From a virus: 45,738 bases of DNA. Position 1 is the first letter of the stretch, and each line of letters begins with the position of its first letter. Positions 23,337 through 31,818 of this stretch are shown here, one piece after another. The translations under genes and the position numbers were made by a program. The notes beneath the pieces are model-generated. The model made no database searches, was not told the DNA's origin, and was given only the letters and a program-made list of their open reading frames with translations. Location: the IMG/VR virus record IMGVR_UViG_3300046804_002937, positions 1 to 45,738 of that record; one strand, 5' to 3'.

Positions 23337-26300
23337 TTACATTCCCGCTAATAAAAATGGATGCAGTCTACCGCTGCTATTTGCTGCAGCATAAGCAGTA
23401 TTTGCTTGTGCATATGCTAGGTTTGCTTGTGCATAAGCATCGGCTGCACCCGTCGTATTTATTGGACCTGTTGGACCTTGAGGACCAGTGACTGATGGAC
23501 CAGATGGTCCTTGTGGTCCCTGTGGTCCTGCTGGTGGAATCGCATTGAAGTCGACGATGTTACGGAACACCATGTCATCGTTGACTTCAGCAGCCACATT
23601 CAATGTGACAACATTATTTGCAACGATGTAGTGTAGATTTGGTGTAAGCAACAAACCATTTCTTGTGACCATCAAACGACTTGCAGCATTTACATTATTT
23701 GATAGTGTGAATGTTGTCGTTTGCGCTACAACTGTTTGTGTATCAAGAACAACAATAGTATTTGAATTATTGCCTGCTGGACCTTGTGGTCCCTGTGGAC
23801 CTTGTGGACCTAGCGGACCTTGTGGACCACCAGCAGGACCAGTTGGACCTTGTACGCCTTGTGGTCCTTGAGGACCAGGGACATAAGAATCAGCACCAGT
23901 TGGACCTTGTGGACCAGTGACACCAGTTGGTCCCTGTGGTCCCTGTGGACCAGTAACACCCTGCGGACCTTGTGGACCAGTGACACCAGTTGGTCCCTGT
24001 GGTCCCTGTGGACCAGTAACACCCTGCGGACCTTGTGGACCATCAACTCCAGTTGGTCCTTGTGGTCCTTGTGGACCAGTGACACCTTGTGGTCCTTGCA
24101 CACCTTGTGGACCCTGTGGACCTTCAACACCTTGTGGACCTTGTGGTCCTTGTGGTCCAGTGACACCCTGTGGACCTTGTGGACCCGTTACACCTTGTGG
24201 ACCCTGTGGACCTTGTGGACCTGTAACGCCCTGTGGACCTTGTGGTCCCTGTGGACCAGTGTCGCCTTTGTCACCAGTGCGGACAAAGGTAATGATGATT
24301 GCAGTATTATTTGCAAATGCCGTTGCGGGACCAGTTGTATATGCAATCGGAACATTGAAGTGATCATCATCGTGCGTATGCAGACCATTGATATTAAAGA
24401 ATGCAAAATCAAGAACATTTGCACTATTTGCAATCTTAAATGTTCCCTTGATCGTTGATGTTGAGTCATCAATGGTCGTCAAATAATTGAATACATTTGC
24501 TGCATTACTATCAACAAACGAAATATACATCGCTGTTGCAGTTGTAAATGGATCAGCATTTAAACGAAGATTTCCGTTGCCAACATCAAGGGGGTCGTTT
24601 GTTAGATTGACAAAGTTGTATTCAAATGTCGCACCACCAAATTCACCAGTATCACCTTTGACGCCCTGTGGTCCCTGTGGACCTTGAGGTCCAGTGACGC
24701 CTTGTGGACCTTGTGGTCCTTGTGGTCCCTGCGGTCCAGTGACTCCTTGTGGTCCTTGTGGTCCAGTGACTCCTTGTGGTCCTTGTGGACCTTGAGGACC
24801 AGTGACGCCTTGTGGACCCTGCACACCTTGTGGACCTTGTGGACCTTGAGGTCCAGTTACACCTTGTGGACCTTGAACACCCTGTGGACCTTGTGGACCT
24901 TGAGGTCCAGTGACACCCTGTGGACCTTGTGGACCTTGTGGACCTTTGTCACCTGTTAGCGAGAAAGAAATGACTAAATCTTGGTTATTGCTATATGCGG
25001 TCGCATAACCAGTGACATATGTGCAATCAACTTCAAAATATGTTGTATGATCAGTTAGAGTATTGATTTTGAACAATGCAAAATCTTTATTATCAACACG
25101 ATTAATAAGTTTGAAGTAACCTTTTGCTAAACTGCTAGAAGCAATAATTGATGCAAGATAATTGTAAATGTTTGTTGCATTGTCTTCACTATAGTCAATG
25201 TACAAACGATTTGACAGAGTCACATTTGCATTATTGAGGCGCAAGTAACCAGTGCCTGGATCAGTATTTGCAGTTGATGTGCTGAATTTATAATTAAATG
25301 CTTCAGCAGCATATGCACCTTGTGGACCTTGTGGACCAGTGACACCTTGTGGTCCTTGAACACCTTGCGGTCCCTGCGGTCCAGTTACACCTTGTGGACC
25401 TTGGATGCCCTGTGGTCCCTGTGGTCCTTGTGGACCAGTCACACCCTGTGGACCTTGTGGACCTTGAGGTCCAGTGACACCTTGTGGTCCCTGTGGACCT
25501 TGTGGTCCTGTCACGCCTTGCGGACCTTGTGGACCCGTTACACCTTGTGGACCTTGTGGACCTTGAGGTCCAGTGACTCCCTGTGGTCCTTGTGGTCCTT
25601 GTGGACCAGTGACTCCCTGTGGTCCCTGTGGTCCCGTTACGCCTTGTGGTCCTTGAACGCCTTGTGGACCTTGTGGACCTGGAACTGTTGATGCGTCACC
25701 TTGTGGACCAGATGGACCTTGAGGACCAGTGTTACCTGTAGCACCCTGTGGACCTTGTGGTCCTGTCACGCCTTGTGGACCTTGAGGACCAGTCACACCT
25801 TGTGGACCTTGCACACCTTGTGGTCCTTGTGCGCCAGTAATTCCTTGTGGACCCTGTGGACCTTGCGGACCAGTGTTACCAGTTGCACCTTGTGGACCTT
25901 GTGGTCCTTGTGCACCAGTAATTCCTTGTGGACCTTGTGGTCCTTGTGGACCTAATGCACCAGTTGGACCTTGTGGACCGCCTGCAGGACCAGATGGACC
26001 TGTTGGTCCCGTTGGACCAGTGTCGCCCTTGTCACCAGTTCTTGCAAATGTAATCAATACATTTTCAAAATTATCAAATGTAGCAGCACTGCCACTGACA
26101 TAAGAACAATTGACTTGATAATATCCTACTTTGTCAACAAGACTGCTGATCGTGTACAATGCAAAGTCAGCACTATTTCCTTTGTTGCTAACTTTGAAGT
26201 GACCCTTGATTGCTGATGTTGAGTCATCAATTGTTGCAAGATAAGTTTCAATATTTGTTGCATCACTATCAACATAATCAATGAACAATTTGTCTGCAAG

Positions 26301-28253
26301 ATTTGTTGCAGAGTTATTGAATTTTAAAGTGCCTGCACCTGGATCTGTGTCAGAAGTATTTGTTGAGAACACATAATAGAATGATGCACCACCAAATTGC
26401 CCTTCTGGACCAGATGGTCCCTGTGGACCTTGTGGACCAGGAACATTTGATACACCAGATGGACCTTGGACGCCCTGCGGACCTTGAGGTCCAAAGACAC
26501 CTTGTGGACCTTGAGGTCCAGTGACACCTTGTGGACCTTGGACACCTTGTGGACCTTGTGGTCCTTCAATGCCCTGTGGTCCTTGTGGTCCCTGTGGACC
26601 AGTTACACCTTGTGGACCTTGAACGCCTTGTGGACCCTGTGGTCCCTGCGGTCCAGTGACACCTTGTGGACCTTGAACACCTTGTGGACCAGTTGGACCC
26701 TGTGGTCCTGTTACACCCTGTGGTCCCTGAACGCCTTGTGGACCTTGTGGTCCTTGTGGTCCTTCGACACCTTGTGGACCTTGTACGCCTTGTGGACCCT
26801 GTGGACCTTGCGGACCAGGAACATCTGATACACCAGATGGACCTTGAACACCTTGTGGACCTTGTACACCTTGCGGTCCTTGCACACCACTTGGTCCTTG
26901 TGGACCAGTGTCACCACGATCACCAGTTCTCGCAAATGTGATGATGATATCTTCATCATTGCTAAATGATGTTGCACTACCAGAAACATATCCGCAACTT
27001 ACATTGAAGTAGCCAGTGAGTTCTGTGACAATTCCAGAAATTGTGAACAATGCAAAATCAGCAGCATTTGTTCTGTTGGAAATTCTAAAGTGACCTTTGA
27101 TGGTTGATGTTGAATCATCAATGGTGCGCAAGAATGTTTGAATATCAGTTGAACCATCATCTAGATCATCGATGTATAGTGCTGTTGCTAGTGATAAATT
27201 TGAATTATCAAATTTGAGGCGACCAGTGCCTGGATCAGTGTTTAGAACATTATCACTGAATGTATAGTTAAATGTTGCGCCACCAAAATTACCATCTGCA
27301 CCAGATGGACCTTGTGGTCCTTGCGGACCTTGTGGACCACTGACACCAGTTGGTCCTTGTGCGCCAGTGGAACCTTGTGGACCTTGAGGTCCAGTTGATC
27401 CAGTTGCACCACTTGGACCTTGTGGTCCCTGTGGACCAGTTGCACCAGATGGACCCTGTGGTCCTTGCGCGCCTGTCGAACCTTGTGGACCTTGTGGTCC
27501 AGTTGAACCTGTTGCACCACTTGGTCCTTGTGGACCAGAAGCACCTTGTGGTCCCTGTGGACCAGCATTACCTTGTGCGCCAGATGGACCTTGTGGTCCT
27601 TGAGTACCAGTTGAACCTTGTGGTCCTTGCGGACCAGTGGAACCAGATGGACCTTGTGGTCCAGTTGAACCTGTTGCACCACTTGGACCTTGTGGACCAA
27701 CAATTTGACCAGCATCAGTCCAACCTAATCCATTCCAAACATAAAGATTGCCAAGATTTGTGACGACATATGCATCACCAACTGAATTGCCACTGCCAGG
27801 AAGATCTTCTGGTGCAGCAACAGTTCCCTTAATATTAATTCCTGCGCCAGTTGCACCAGATGGACCCTGTGGACCTTGTGGACCTTGAGCACCAGCATTA
27901 CCTTGCGCACCAGATGGTCCTTGTGGACCAGAGACACCTTGTGGACCTTCTACGCCAGATGGTCCTTGTGGACCTTGTGGTCCTTGTACGCCTTGCGGAC
28001 CTTGTGGTCCAGAAGTGCCTTGTGGTCCTTGAGGACCAGCGTTACCTTGTGAGCCAGATGGTCCCTGTGGACCCTGTGGACCAGAAATACCTTGTGGACC
28101 TTGAGGACCACCCGCTGGACCTGTTGGACCAGTAGAACCAGATGGACCTTGTGGTCCTTGAGGACCAGCAGGACCAGTTGAACCTGTGGAGCCTCTATAG
28201 GTAGAAGATTTTACAATGATGTTGTTCTGCGAACCAACACGAATGATTGTCAT
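23337..28253 (-). CDS. Giant collagen-like fibre protein with four inserted beta domains
   Basis: The product has 1638 residues, mostly G-x-y triplets dominated by GPQ, with GPS, GVT, GPT, GAT and GVQ. This would form a long trimeric collagen helix. It is broken by a small globular domain at about 135-185 ([16 protein letters not shown] to [10 protein letters not shown]). Four related domains of about 125 residues lie at about 321-446, 618-744, 980-1103 and 1202-1331. Each contains Y-x-F, D-P-G-x-G-x-L, I-D-D-S-T-S or a close variant, and ends near TGDKGD. A C-terminal beta domain (about 1494-1571) and an [20 protein letters not shown] tail follow. No signal peptide is present, as expected for a virion fibre. 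It overlaps the 111-aa gene as ATGA. Nearby oxygenases and glycosyltransferases may modify it. Confidence 0.85.
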   Translation of the reverse strand: MTIIRVGSQNNIIVKSSTYRGSTGSTGPAGPQGPQGPSGSTGPTGPAGGPQGPQGISGPQGPQGPSGSQGNAGPQGPQGTSGPQGPQGVQGPQGPQGPSGVEGPQGVSGPQGPSGAQGNAGAQGPQGPQGPSGATGAGINIKGTVAAPEDLPGSGNSVGDAYVVTNLGNLYVWNGLGWTDAGQIVGPQGPSGATGSTGPQGPSGSTGPQGPQGSTGTQGPQGPSGAQGNAGPQGPQGASGPQGPSGATGSTGPQGPQGSTGAQGPQGPSGATGPQGPQGPSGATGSTGPQGPQGSTGAQGPTGVSGPQGPQGPQGPSGADGNFGGATFNYTFSDNVLNTDPGTGRLKFDNSNLSLATALYIDDLDDGSTDIQTFLRTIDDSTSTIKGHFRISNRTNAADFALFTISGIVTELTGYFNVSCGYVSGSATSFSNDEDIIITFARTGDRGDTGPQGPSGVQGPQGVQGPQGVQGPSGVSDVPGPQGPQGPQGVQGPQGVEGPQGPQGPQGVQGPQGVTGPQGPTGPQGVQGPQGVTGPQGPQGPQGVQGPQGVTGPQGPQGPQGIEGPQGPQGVQGPQGVTGPQGPQGVFGPQGPQGVQGPSGVSNVPGPQGPQGPSGPEGQFGGASFYYVFSTNTSDTDPGAGTLKFNNSATNLADKLFIDYVDSDATNIETYLATIDDSTSAIKGHFKVSNKGNSADFALYTISSLVDKVGYYQVNCSYVSGSAATFDNFENVLITFARTGDKGDTGPTGPTGPSGPAGGPQGPTGALGPQGPQGPQGITGAQGPQGPQGATGNTGPQGPQGPQGITGAQGPQGVQGPQGVTGPQGPQGVTGPQGPQGATGNTGPQGPSGPQGDASTVPGPQGPQGVQGPQGVTGPQGPQGVTGPQGPQGPQGVTGPQGPQGPQGVTGPQGPQGVTGPQGPQGPQGVTGPQGPQGPQGVTGPQGPQGPQGIQGPQGVTGPQGPQGVQGPQGVTGPQGPQGAYAAEAFNYKFSTSTANTDPGTGYLRLNNANVTLSNRLYIDYSEDNATNIYNYLASIIASSSLAKGYFKLINRVDNKDFALFKINTLTDHTTYFEVDCTYVTGYATAYSNNQDLVISFSLTGDKGPQGPQGPQGVTGPQGPQGPQGVQGPQGVTGPQGPQGPQGVQGPQGVTGPQGPQGPQGVTGPQGPQGVTGPQGPQGPQGPQGVTGPQGPQGPQGVKGDTGEFGGATFEYNFVNLTNDPLDVGNGNLRLNADPFTTATAMYISFVDSNAANVFNYLTTIDDSTSTIKGTFKIANSANVLDFAFFNINGLHTHDDDHFNVPIAYTTGPATAFANNTAIIITFVRTGDKGDTGPQGPQGPQGVTGPQGPQGPQGVTGPQGPQGVTGPQGPQGPQGVEGPQGPQGVQGPQGVTGPQGPQGPTGVDGPQGPQGVTGPQGPQGPTGVTGPQGPQGVTGPQGPQGPTGVTGPQGPTGADSYVPGPQGPQGVQGPTGPAGGPQGPLGPQGPQGPQGPAGNNSNTIVVLDTQTVVAQTTTFTLSNNVNAASRLMVTRNGLLLTPNLHYIVANNVVTLNVAAEVNDDMVFRNIVDFNAIPPAGPQGPQGPSGPSVTGPQGPTGPINTTGAADAYAQANLAYAQANTAYAAANSSGRLHPFLLAGM
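23780..28190 (-). repeat. Collagen-coding tandem repeat tracts (G-P-Q and related triplets)
   Basis: Nine-base units coding Gly-Pro-Gln and related triplets fill about 23780-24260, 24650-24945, 25320-26020, 26400-26915, 27295-27715 and 27845-28190, separated by non-repeat domain-coding segments. Higher-order 27-36 base units such as [12 protein letters not shown] recur. Synonymous positions (GGA/GGT/GGC, CCA/CCT, CAA/CAG) vary, which lowers but does not remove the chance of slippage or recombination. Confidence 0.9.
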
Positions 28254-28585
28254 TTCGTAACCTGTGGATTAACAGTAATAATACCCTCAACAACACGAGA
28301 AGTTGTGTTTTGAGAATCCACTTGCTTTATATCAAATAAGTAGCGACCTGGTTTTACATTTGCAGAAACTGCAGAGTTCATGGAAAGAGTGATATTTCCA
28401 TTAGGACCGCTTTGAATAGTTACAGTCAAATTCGCAGTAGGATTTAAAGAATAGAAAGATTTTCTTATGGACGAGGTAAATGTGTAATTGGTCACATTAA
28501 TCGCCGCGCCATTGTCATTGGTTAGGTCTAGATCCATATTAAAATCAGTGCCCTGATCTAGATCTAGTTCTATGAATTGAGCCAT
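28250..28585 (-). CDS. Small Ig-like virion protein (111 aa)
   Basis: Unnamed virion-type protein. [20 protein letters not shown] followed by [20 protein letters not shown] and [15 protein letters not shown], then [14 protein letters not shown], forms the strand pattern of an Ig-like or BppU-like N-terminal baseplate domain. It could anchor the collagen-like fibre, whose gene starts inside its stop codon. It is the first gene after a perfect late promoter box, so it probably opens the fibre transcription unit. Confidence 0.5.
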   Translation of the reverse strand: MAQFIELDLDQGTDFNMDLDLTNDNGAAINVTNYTFTSSIRKSFYSLNPTANLTVTIQSGPNGNITLSMNSAVSANVKPGRYLFDIKQVDSQNTTSRVVEGIITVNPQVTK

Positions 28586-28591
28586 TTAGAG

Positions 28592-28650
28592 AATCCTGTA
28601 GATTATAGGTGTATTTATAAATTTCTCTTTTCGCCTATTTTTGCAGGATT
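28592..28650 (-). repeat. Nested inverted repeat around a late promoter
   Basis: Outer arms aatcctg (28592-28598) and caggatt (28644-28650), with inner arms atagg (28605-28609) and cctat (28634-28638), are arranged symmetrically around the TATAAATA box. The arms could pair in DNA or RNA, but they are short and widely spaced. Confidence 0.35.
28612..28619 (-). promoter_or_regulatory. T4-type late promoter box upstream of the collagen fibre unit
   Basis: The minus strand reads TATAAATA exactly, in the 71-base gap between the GlcNAc-transferase-like gene and the 111-aa gene, 26 bases before the ATG. The position matches the gp22 late promoter. It should drive the 111-aa and collagen-like genes. 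Confidence 0.7.
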
Positions 28651-28656
28651 ATAACA

Positions 28657-29619
28657 TTAATCAATACGATCAGGTATCTCCCAATCGTTTACCATTTCTG
28701 CAGGGGCTTTAAGGGACCAAGAAAGTGCTCGCTTTTCTATTTTTCTATTTATGTAATCTACCCCAGAGTATTTTCGATATGATTCCAGAATTTCATCGTC
28801 TAAACTCATTATAAATGATCTGAGTTCTCGGTGGGAAATGTGTCTCTTCTTATCAATTTCTTTTTGCGAAATTACTGGATTGATCCACGGTTTTGTAACA
28901 TGAGTATTGGATTCTCTATAGTGATAGCAGTGAATTTGTCTGGAATGGCATAATTGATACCCAGACGCAAAAGAAGCCAAAGTTAGATATTGTTCCTCGC
29001 CATGAAAGAACATCCTAGGATTGATTCCGACTTCTCGAACCCAATCAGATCGAGTAAAAAGATTTCCCGCAAAAATATGATATGCATCAGTCACATCGGA
29101 AGTTGCGTCGACCCATTCACCATGTGCTCCTAACATATAGTCGTCTGCAAAATAAAAAAATGTCGACCTGCATGCAATTGCAAGATTCTCCTCTTCCTTT
29201 ACAGGTCTCCCCTGCTCATTCAAAAAATAATTTTTGCAGTTTGTTGTTATAACGATCTTATTGTTATTGTATTTCTGAGCCGCTAATTGATAATCCTTGA
29301 TTAACTCTCGGTCCCAGTTTATATCAAAGACAGCATGAGAATCAATTTGATAATAGAAATCTTCATTTGTTAATTGCAAACTGTTTATATGTCTAGCCCA
29401 ACCAACCCCATCGGAATACTCTGGGTCAATTCTTTTGTAACGAATCCATGGATATTGTAAGAGTTCTGGGTGGTGTGCTTCTAAAGATTCTTCAAATTTT
29501 GTTTGTTCAAAAACACCAACTGTAACATTACACAATCCAGATTTAGTGCCAACTAGATTCATAATCGTATCATATAGTAATGGATCTCTATATGATACGA
29601 TACTAACAAATATTCTCAT
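28657..29619 (-). CDS. GlcNAc-transferase-like glycosyltransferase (PF11397 type)
   Basis: The product has 320 residues and starts MRIFVSIVSYRDPLLYDTI, the hallmark N-terminus of the Skp1/GlcNAc glycosyltransferase family. The conserved SDGVGWARHINSLQL (69-83) and the metal motif YYQIDSHAVF (Asp93-Ser-His95) follow. HIFAGNLFTRSDWVREVGIN with MFFHGEEQYLTLASFASGYQ (about 185-225) and a His-rich CYHYRES element fit the rest. Eukaryotic Skp1 enzymes add GlcNAc to hydroxyproline made by a prolyl hydroxylase. That is suggestive here, because a hydroxylase-like gene and a collagen-like gene lie on either side. Donor and acceptor are not shown by the sequence. Confidence 0.82.
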   Translation of the reverse strand: MRIFVSIVSYRDPLLYDTIMNLVGTKSGLCNVTVGVFEQTKFEESLEAHHPELLQYPWIRYKRIDPEYSDGVGWARHINSLQLTNEDFYYQIDSHAVFDINWDRELIKDYQLAAQKYNNNKIVITTNCKNYFLNEQGRPVKEEENLAIACRSTFFYFADDYMLGAHGEWVDATSDVTDAYHIFAGNLFTRSDWVREVGINPRMFFHGEEQYLTLASFASGYQLCHSRQIHCYHYRESNTHVTKPWINPVISQKEIDKKRHISHRELRSFIMSLDDEILESYRKYSGVDYINRKIEKRALSWSLKAPAEMVNDWEIPDRID

Positions 29620-30452
29620 TATTTTTCTTCTTTACTTGTTTCTGGAGTTTGTAGATCAAACCCTTCTTTTTTCGGTTGCATTTTCTTTCGATAGAAATGA
29701 CTTGTATGCATTGTTGGGTCATATCTAACTTCTGCTTCTTGTTCTGGAGTTGGCGGACCGTAACCGCAAACAATTCTTTCGTTGAACATTGGAATTACAT
29801 GCAGCAATGGCTCGCCTGCTTTAATATGAATTGTGCACTTTTTCTTTACTGAGGCAATAACATTGATTGCTCGAAAGCGATCATAATCTACAATACCTGG
29901 ATGGATGTAGAGATTTTCTAGAATTTCTGGATTAGTGTGGAACCATGCTGGCAATAGTATACAAGAAATATTTTTAGTGTTTGCAAATACACGCCATGGG
30001 GATTGAAAGTTATAGACATTATCTGGAACACCATCAAATTTAATCAATCCATCAGTCACATCAGTTCCCATTGCAAATGGTGGTGGAAATGGTGTACTCT
30101 TACCACCACCACCAACAACAAATACTACACCTGCTTTATTTGCTTTAATCTTAAAGTCTGTCCAAGCAGATAAGATATATCCCATTCTCGAAAGATCCCA
30201 CATTCCAGGGCAAATCGGAAATGTGAATTTCTTTCCTTGTGATTCAACAATTTCGCGGGAAACAATTGGCACTTCTCTTGCAAGACGAATTGGAACAGTA
30301 GCATAGATTGTGTTCGATGAGTCAACAAATTCTAAATCATTTTCTTTTGCAGAAACAAAAGAGTTCGATTGTTGCTCGTCCGAAATTGATTCGTTTGGAT
30401 CGTATTGAAATTCGAATTTTGGTTTTCTTTTAAAGAATGAAAAAATACTCAT
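29619..30452 (-). CDS. DUF6065-like protein, copy A
   Basis: The product has 277 residues and no function I can assign. After a basic N-terminus (FSFFKRKPKF) and a polar linker comes the shared core: FTFPICPGMWDLSRMGYILS, a Gly/Pro stretch VGGGGKSTPFPPPF, then NFQSPWRVFANTKNISCILL, PGIVDYDRFRAINVIASVKK and IKAGEPLLHVIPMF. The order W, S-x-L, D-x-D/R, AGxPL and P is the same as in the next gene, so the two look like old duplicates. It overlaps the neighbours by 1 and 4 bases in an oxygenase-GT operon. The DUF6065 name is a pattern-based guess. Confidence 0.45.
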   Translation of the reverse strand: MSIFSFFKRKPKFEFQYDPNESISDEQQSNSFVSAKENDLEFVDSSNTIYATVPIRLAREVPIVSREIVESQGKKFTFPICPGMWDLSRMGYILSAWTDFKIKANKAGVVFVVGGGGKSTPFPPPFAMGTDVTDGLIKFDGVPDNVYNFQSPWRVFANTKNISCILLPAWFHTNPEILENLYIHPGIVDYDRFRAINVIASVKKKCTIHIKAGEPLLHVIPMFNERIVCGYGPPTPEQEAEVRYDPTMHTSHFYRKKMQPKKEGFDLQTPETSKEEK

Positions 30453-31180
30453 CGCTTTTCTCGTAATTCGTCAGTGTATACATGTCGGCGGGAACTTTGC
30501 GCAGTTTGAATCTTCCCTATAGCATTCATTTCTTCTTGCGACATTTTACGAATATTAGGTTTTTTCGGGAATGAGTTTCGTTTGATTGGAATTGCAATCA
30601 CCAATGGAGTGCCAGCAGGAATGATATCATCAAAATCTGGTGTATGCCATACTGCAGGAAAATTAACTTCTTTGGGATATTTGTCAGTATCAACCATTCC
30701 ACCCAAACAAGTAAAATGCTGTTTGAAGTGATTAATTGGAGAAATGAATAGAGTTGACCAACCTGGTTTCGTTTTAACTATCCAATGATTAATAAACTTA
30801 ACAGGTTGACCTGGATATCCAGGATATGATCTACCGCCGACTTGCTTTAAACTATGAAACTCTGCGACTTTTATGTTAGAAGGTGGGTGATGCAGTTTAA
30901 TTTCACTCATTGACTCATTTGTAGTTACATGAATATCACCACACAGAGGCATAACATAACCCAGAGACATTGCATCAATTAATGGAAAGCATTTTTTTGC
31001 TGTCATGATCGGACCATTAAATGCATCGCGACCAGTATTATCTAATGGAGGTAATGTTTTATACCAGTCGGGAAATGATTTTACTGCTGGGCGAGGTTCG
31101 GGAATTATGCCATTTAAATTTGGATGGCAGTAAAACTCAATAACATCATTTGAGAAAAATCTTTTAAACAAATTCAACAT
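30449..31180 (-). CDS. DUF6065-like protein, copy B
   Basis: The product has 243 residues and unknown function. MLNLFKRFFSNDVIEFYCHP and RPAVKSFPDWYKTLPPL are followed by KKCFPLIDAMSLGYVMPLCG. The core is VKFINHWIVKTKPGWSTLFI with SPINHF, GGMVDTDKYPKEVNFPAVWH and IPAGTPLVIAIPIKR. This gives the GWSxL, D-x-D and AGTPL pattern typical of DUF6065-like proteins. It overlaps the 2OG oxygenase gene by 7 bases (ATGTTGA), so the three genes are probably translated together. A binding or accessory role to the hydroxylase is one possibility. Confidence 0.45.
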   Translation of the reverse strand: MLNLFKRFFSNDVIEFYCHPNLNGIIPEPRPAVKSFPDWYKTLPPLDNTGRDAFNGPIMTAKKCFPLIDAMSLGYVMPLCGDIHVTTNESMSEIKLHHPPSNIKVAEFHSLKQVGGRSYPGYPGQPVKFINHWIVKTKPGWSTLFISPINHFKQHFTCLGGMVDTDKYPKEVNFPAVWHTPDFDDIIPAGTPLVIAIPIKRNSFPKKPNIRKMSQEEMNAIGKIQTAQSSRRHVYTDELREKR

Positions 31181-31761
31181 GTTCGCTTACCCATAACCCA
31201 TGCAACAAGCGATCGGCGAAGCCCCTTCTTTACTGGACGAACTCTATGCGGCATCCAAGAAGCAAAGAATATAACATCCCCTTTATTTGGTCTTTGACAG
31301 TATGTTTTTTCTGGACTTCCAATATTCATGACTTCCAATTCACCGCCAGAATATTCTTTTGGATCGCTAAGAATGATGACAGCACTAATCTTTCGTTCCC
31401 AGAGTAGATATTCTGTGTGCACATCAAAGTGCCAGTCATAATGTTGTTCTTTATTGTACTTGGTATATTGGAATGATTCAAAGCCATCGATGTCATACAT
31501 GAATGCATCGTGATTCACTTGTCCAAGAAGATAACCAAATTTATCAAAAACCCACTGAGATTGTGGATTGGGGTGTAACCAAGAAATATCGCTATTTCTT
31601 GCTTCTGTGTTTAATTCGCCTTTGGAAGTGCCGACCTTTCCTTGAGAGAATTCTTGAAGATCTTCAAGATCGATGATTCGATCAACTTCTTCTTCTGAGT
31701 AATATTTTTCTATTACCTTAAATTGTGGCAATTGTCGGTTATATTTGAGATACTGAGGCAT
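31174..31761 (-). CDS. 2OG-Fe(II) oxygenase, prolyl-hydroxylase (PiuC) type
   Basis: The product has 195 residues with an intact double-stranded beta-helix active site. The iron ligands are His111 and Asp113 in HYDWHFDVHTEY and His172 in FFASWMPHRVRPV. 2-Oxoglutarate is bound by Arg182 or Arg183 in KKGLRRSLVAWV. The strand RKISAVIILSDPKEYSGGEL (123-142) is the classic P4Hc block. The N-terminal FKVIEKYYSEEEVDRIIDL fits the family start. It probably hydroxylates a protein side chain. The collagen-like and Pro-rich virion proteins encoded nearby are attractive substrates, but this is inference. It heads a four-gene operon that ends with the GlcNAc-transferase-like gene, and a near-consensus late promoter precedes it. 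Confidence 0.88.
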   Translation of the reverse strand: MPQYLKYNRQLPQFKVIEKYYSEEEVDRIIDLEDLQEFSQGKVGTSKGELNTEARNSDISWLHPNPQSQWVFDKFGYLLGQVNHDAFMYDIDGFESFQYTKYNKEQHYDWHFDVHTEYLLWERKISAVIILSDPKEYSGGELEVMNIGSPEKTYCQRPNKGDVIFFASWMPHRVRPVKKGLRRSLVAWVMGKRTC

Positions 31762-31793
31762 AATGAAACTCCAACCAAATCATAGAGTAGTAT

Positions 31794-31801
31794 AATTTAT
31801 A
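31794..31801 (-). promoter_or_regulatory. Probable late promoter box upstream of the 195-aa oxygenase
   Basis: The minus strand reads TATAAATT, one base from TATAAATA, in the 57-base gap after the 523-aa gene and 32 bases before the ATG at 31761. TTGGAG precedes the ATG as ribosome site. Confidence 0.45.
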
Positions 31802-31818
31802 TATGGCAAAAAATCAAC

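Noticed and set aside
23820-24458. Long plus-strand open frames (up to 212 codons, Trp/Thr/Leu- or Gly-Pro-Cys-rich) opposite the collagen-like gene
   Set aside because: They are mirror frames of the GPQ-coding repeats, where the lack of stops follows from the repeat composition. No ribosome site and no recognisable protein.
23780-28190. CRISPR-like regular repeats
   Set aside because: The repeats are in frame, code for Gly-x-y triplets and have no unique spacers of constant length.
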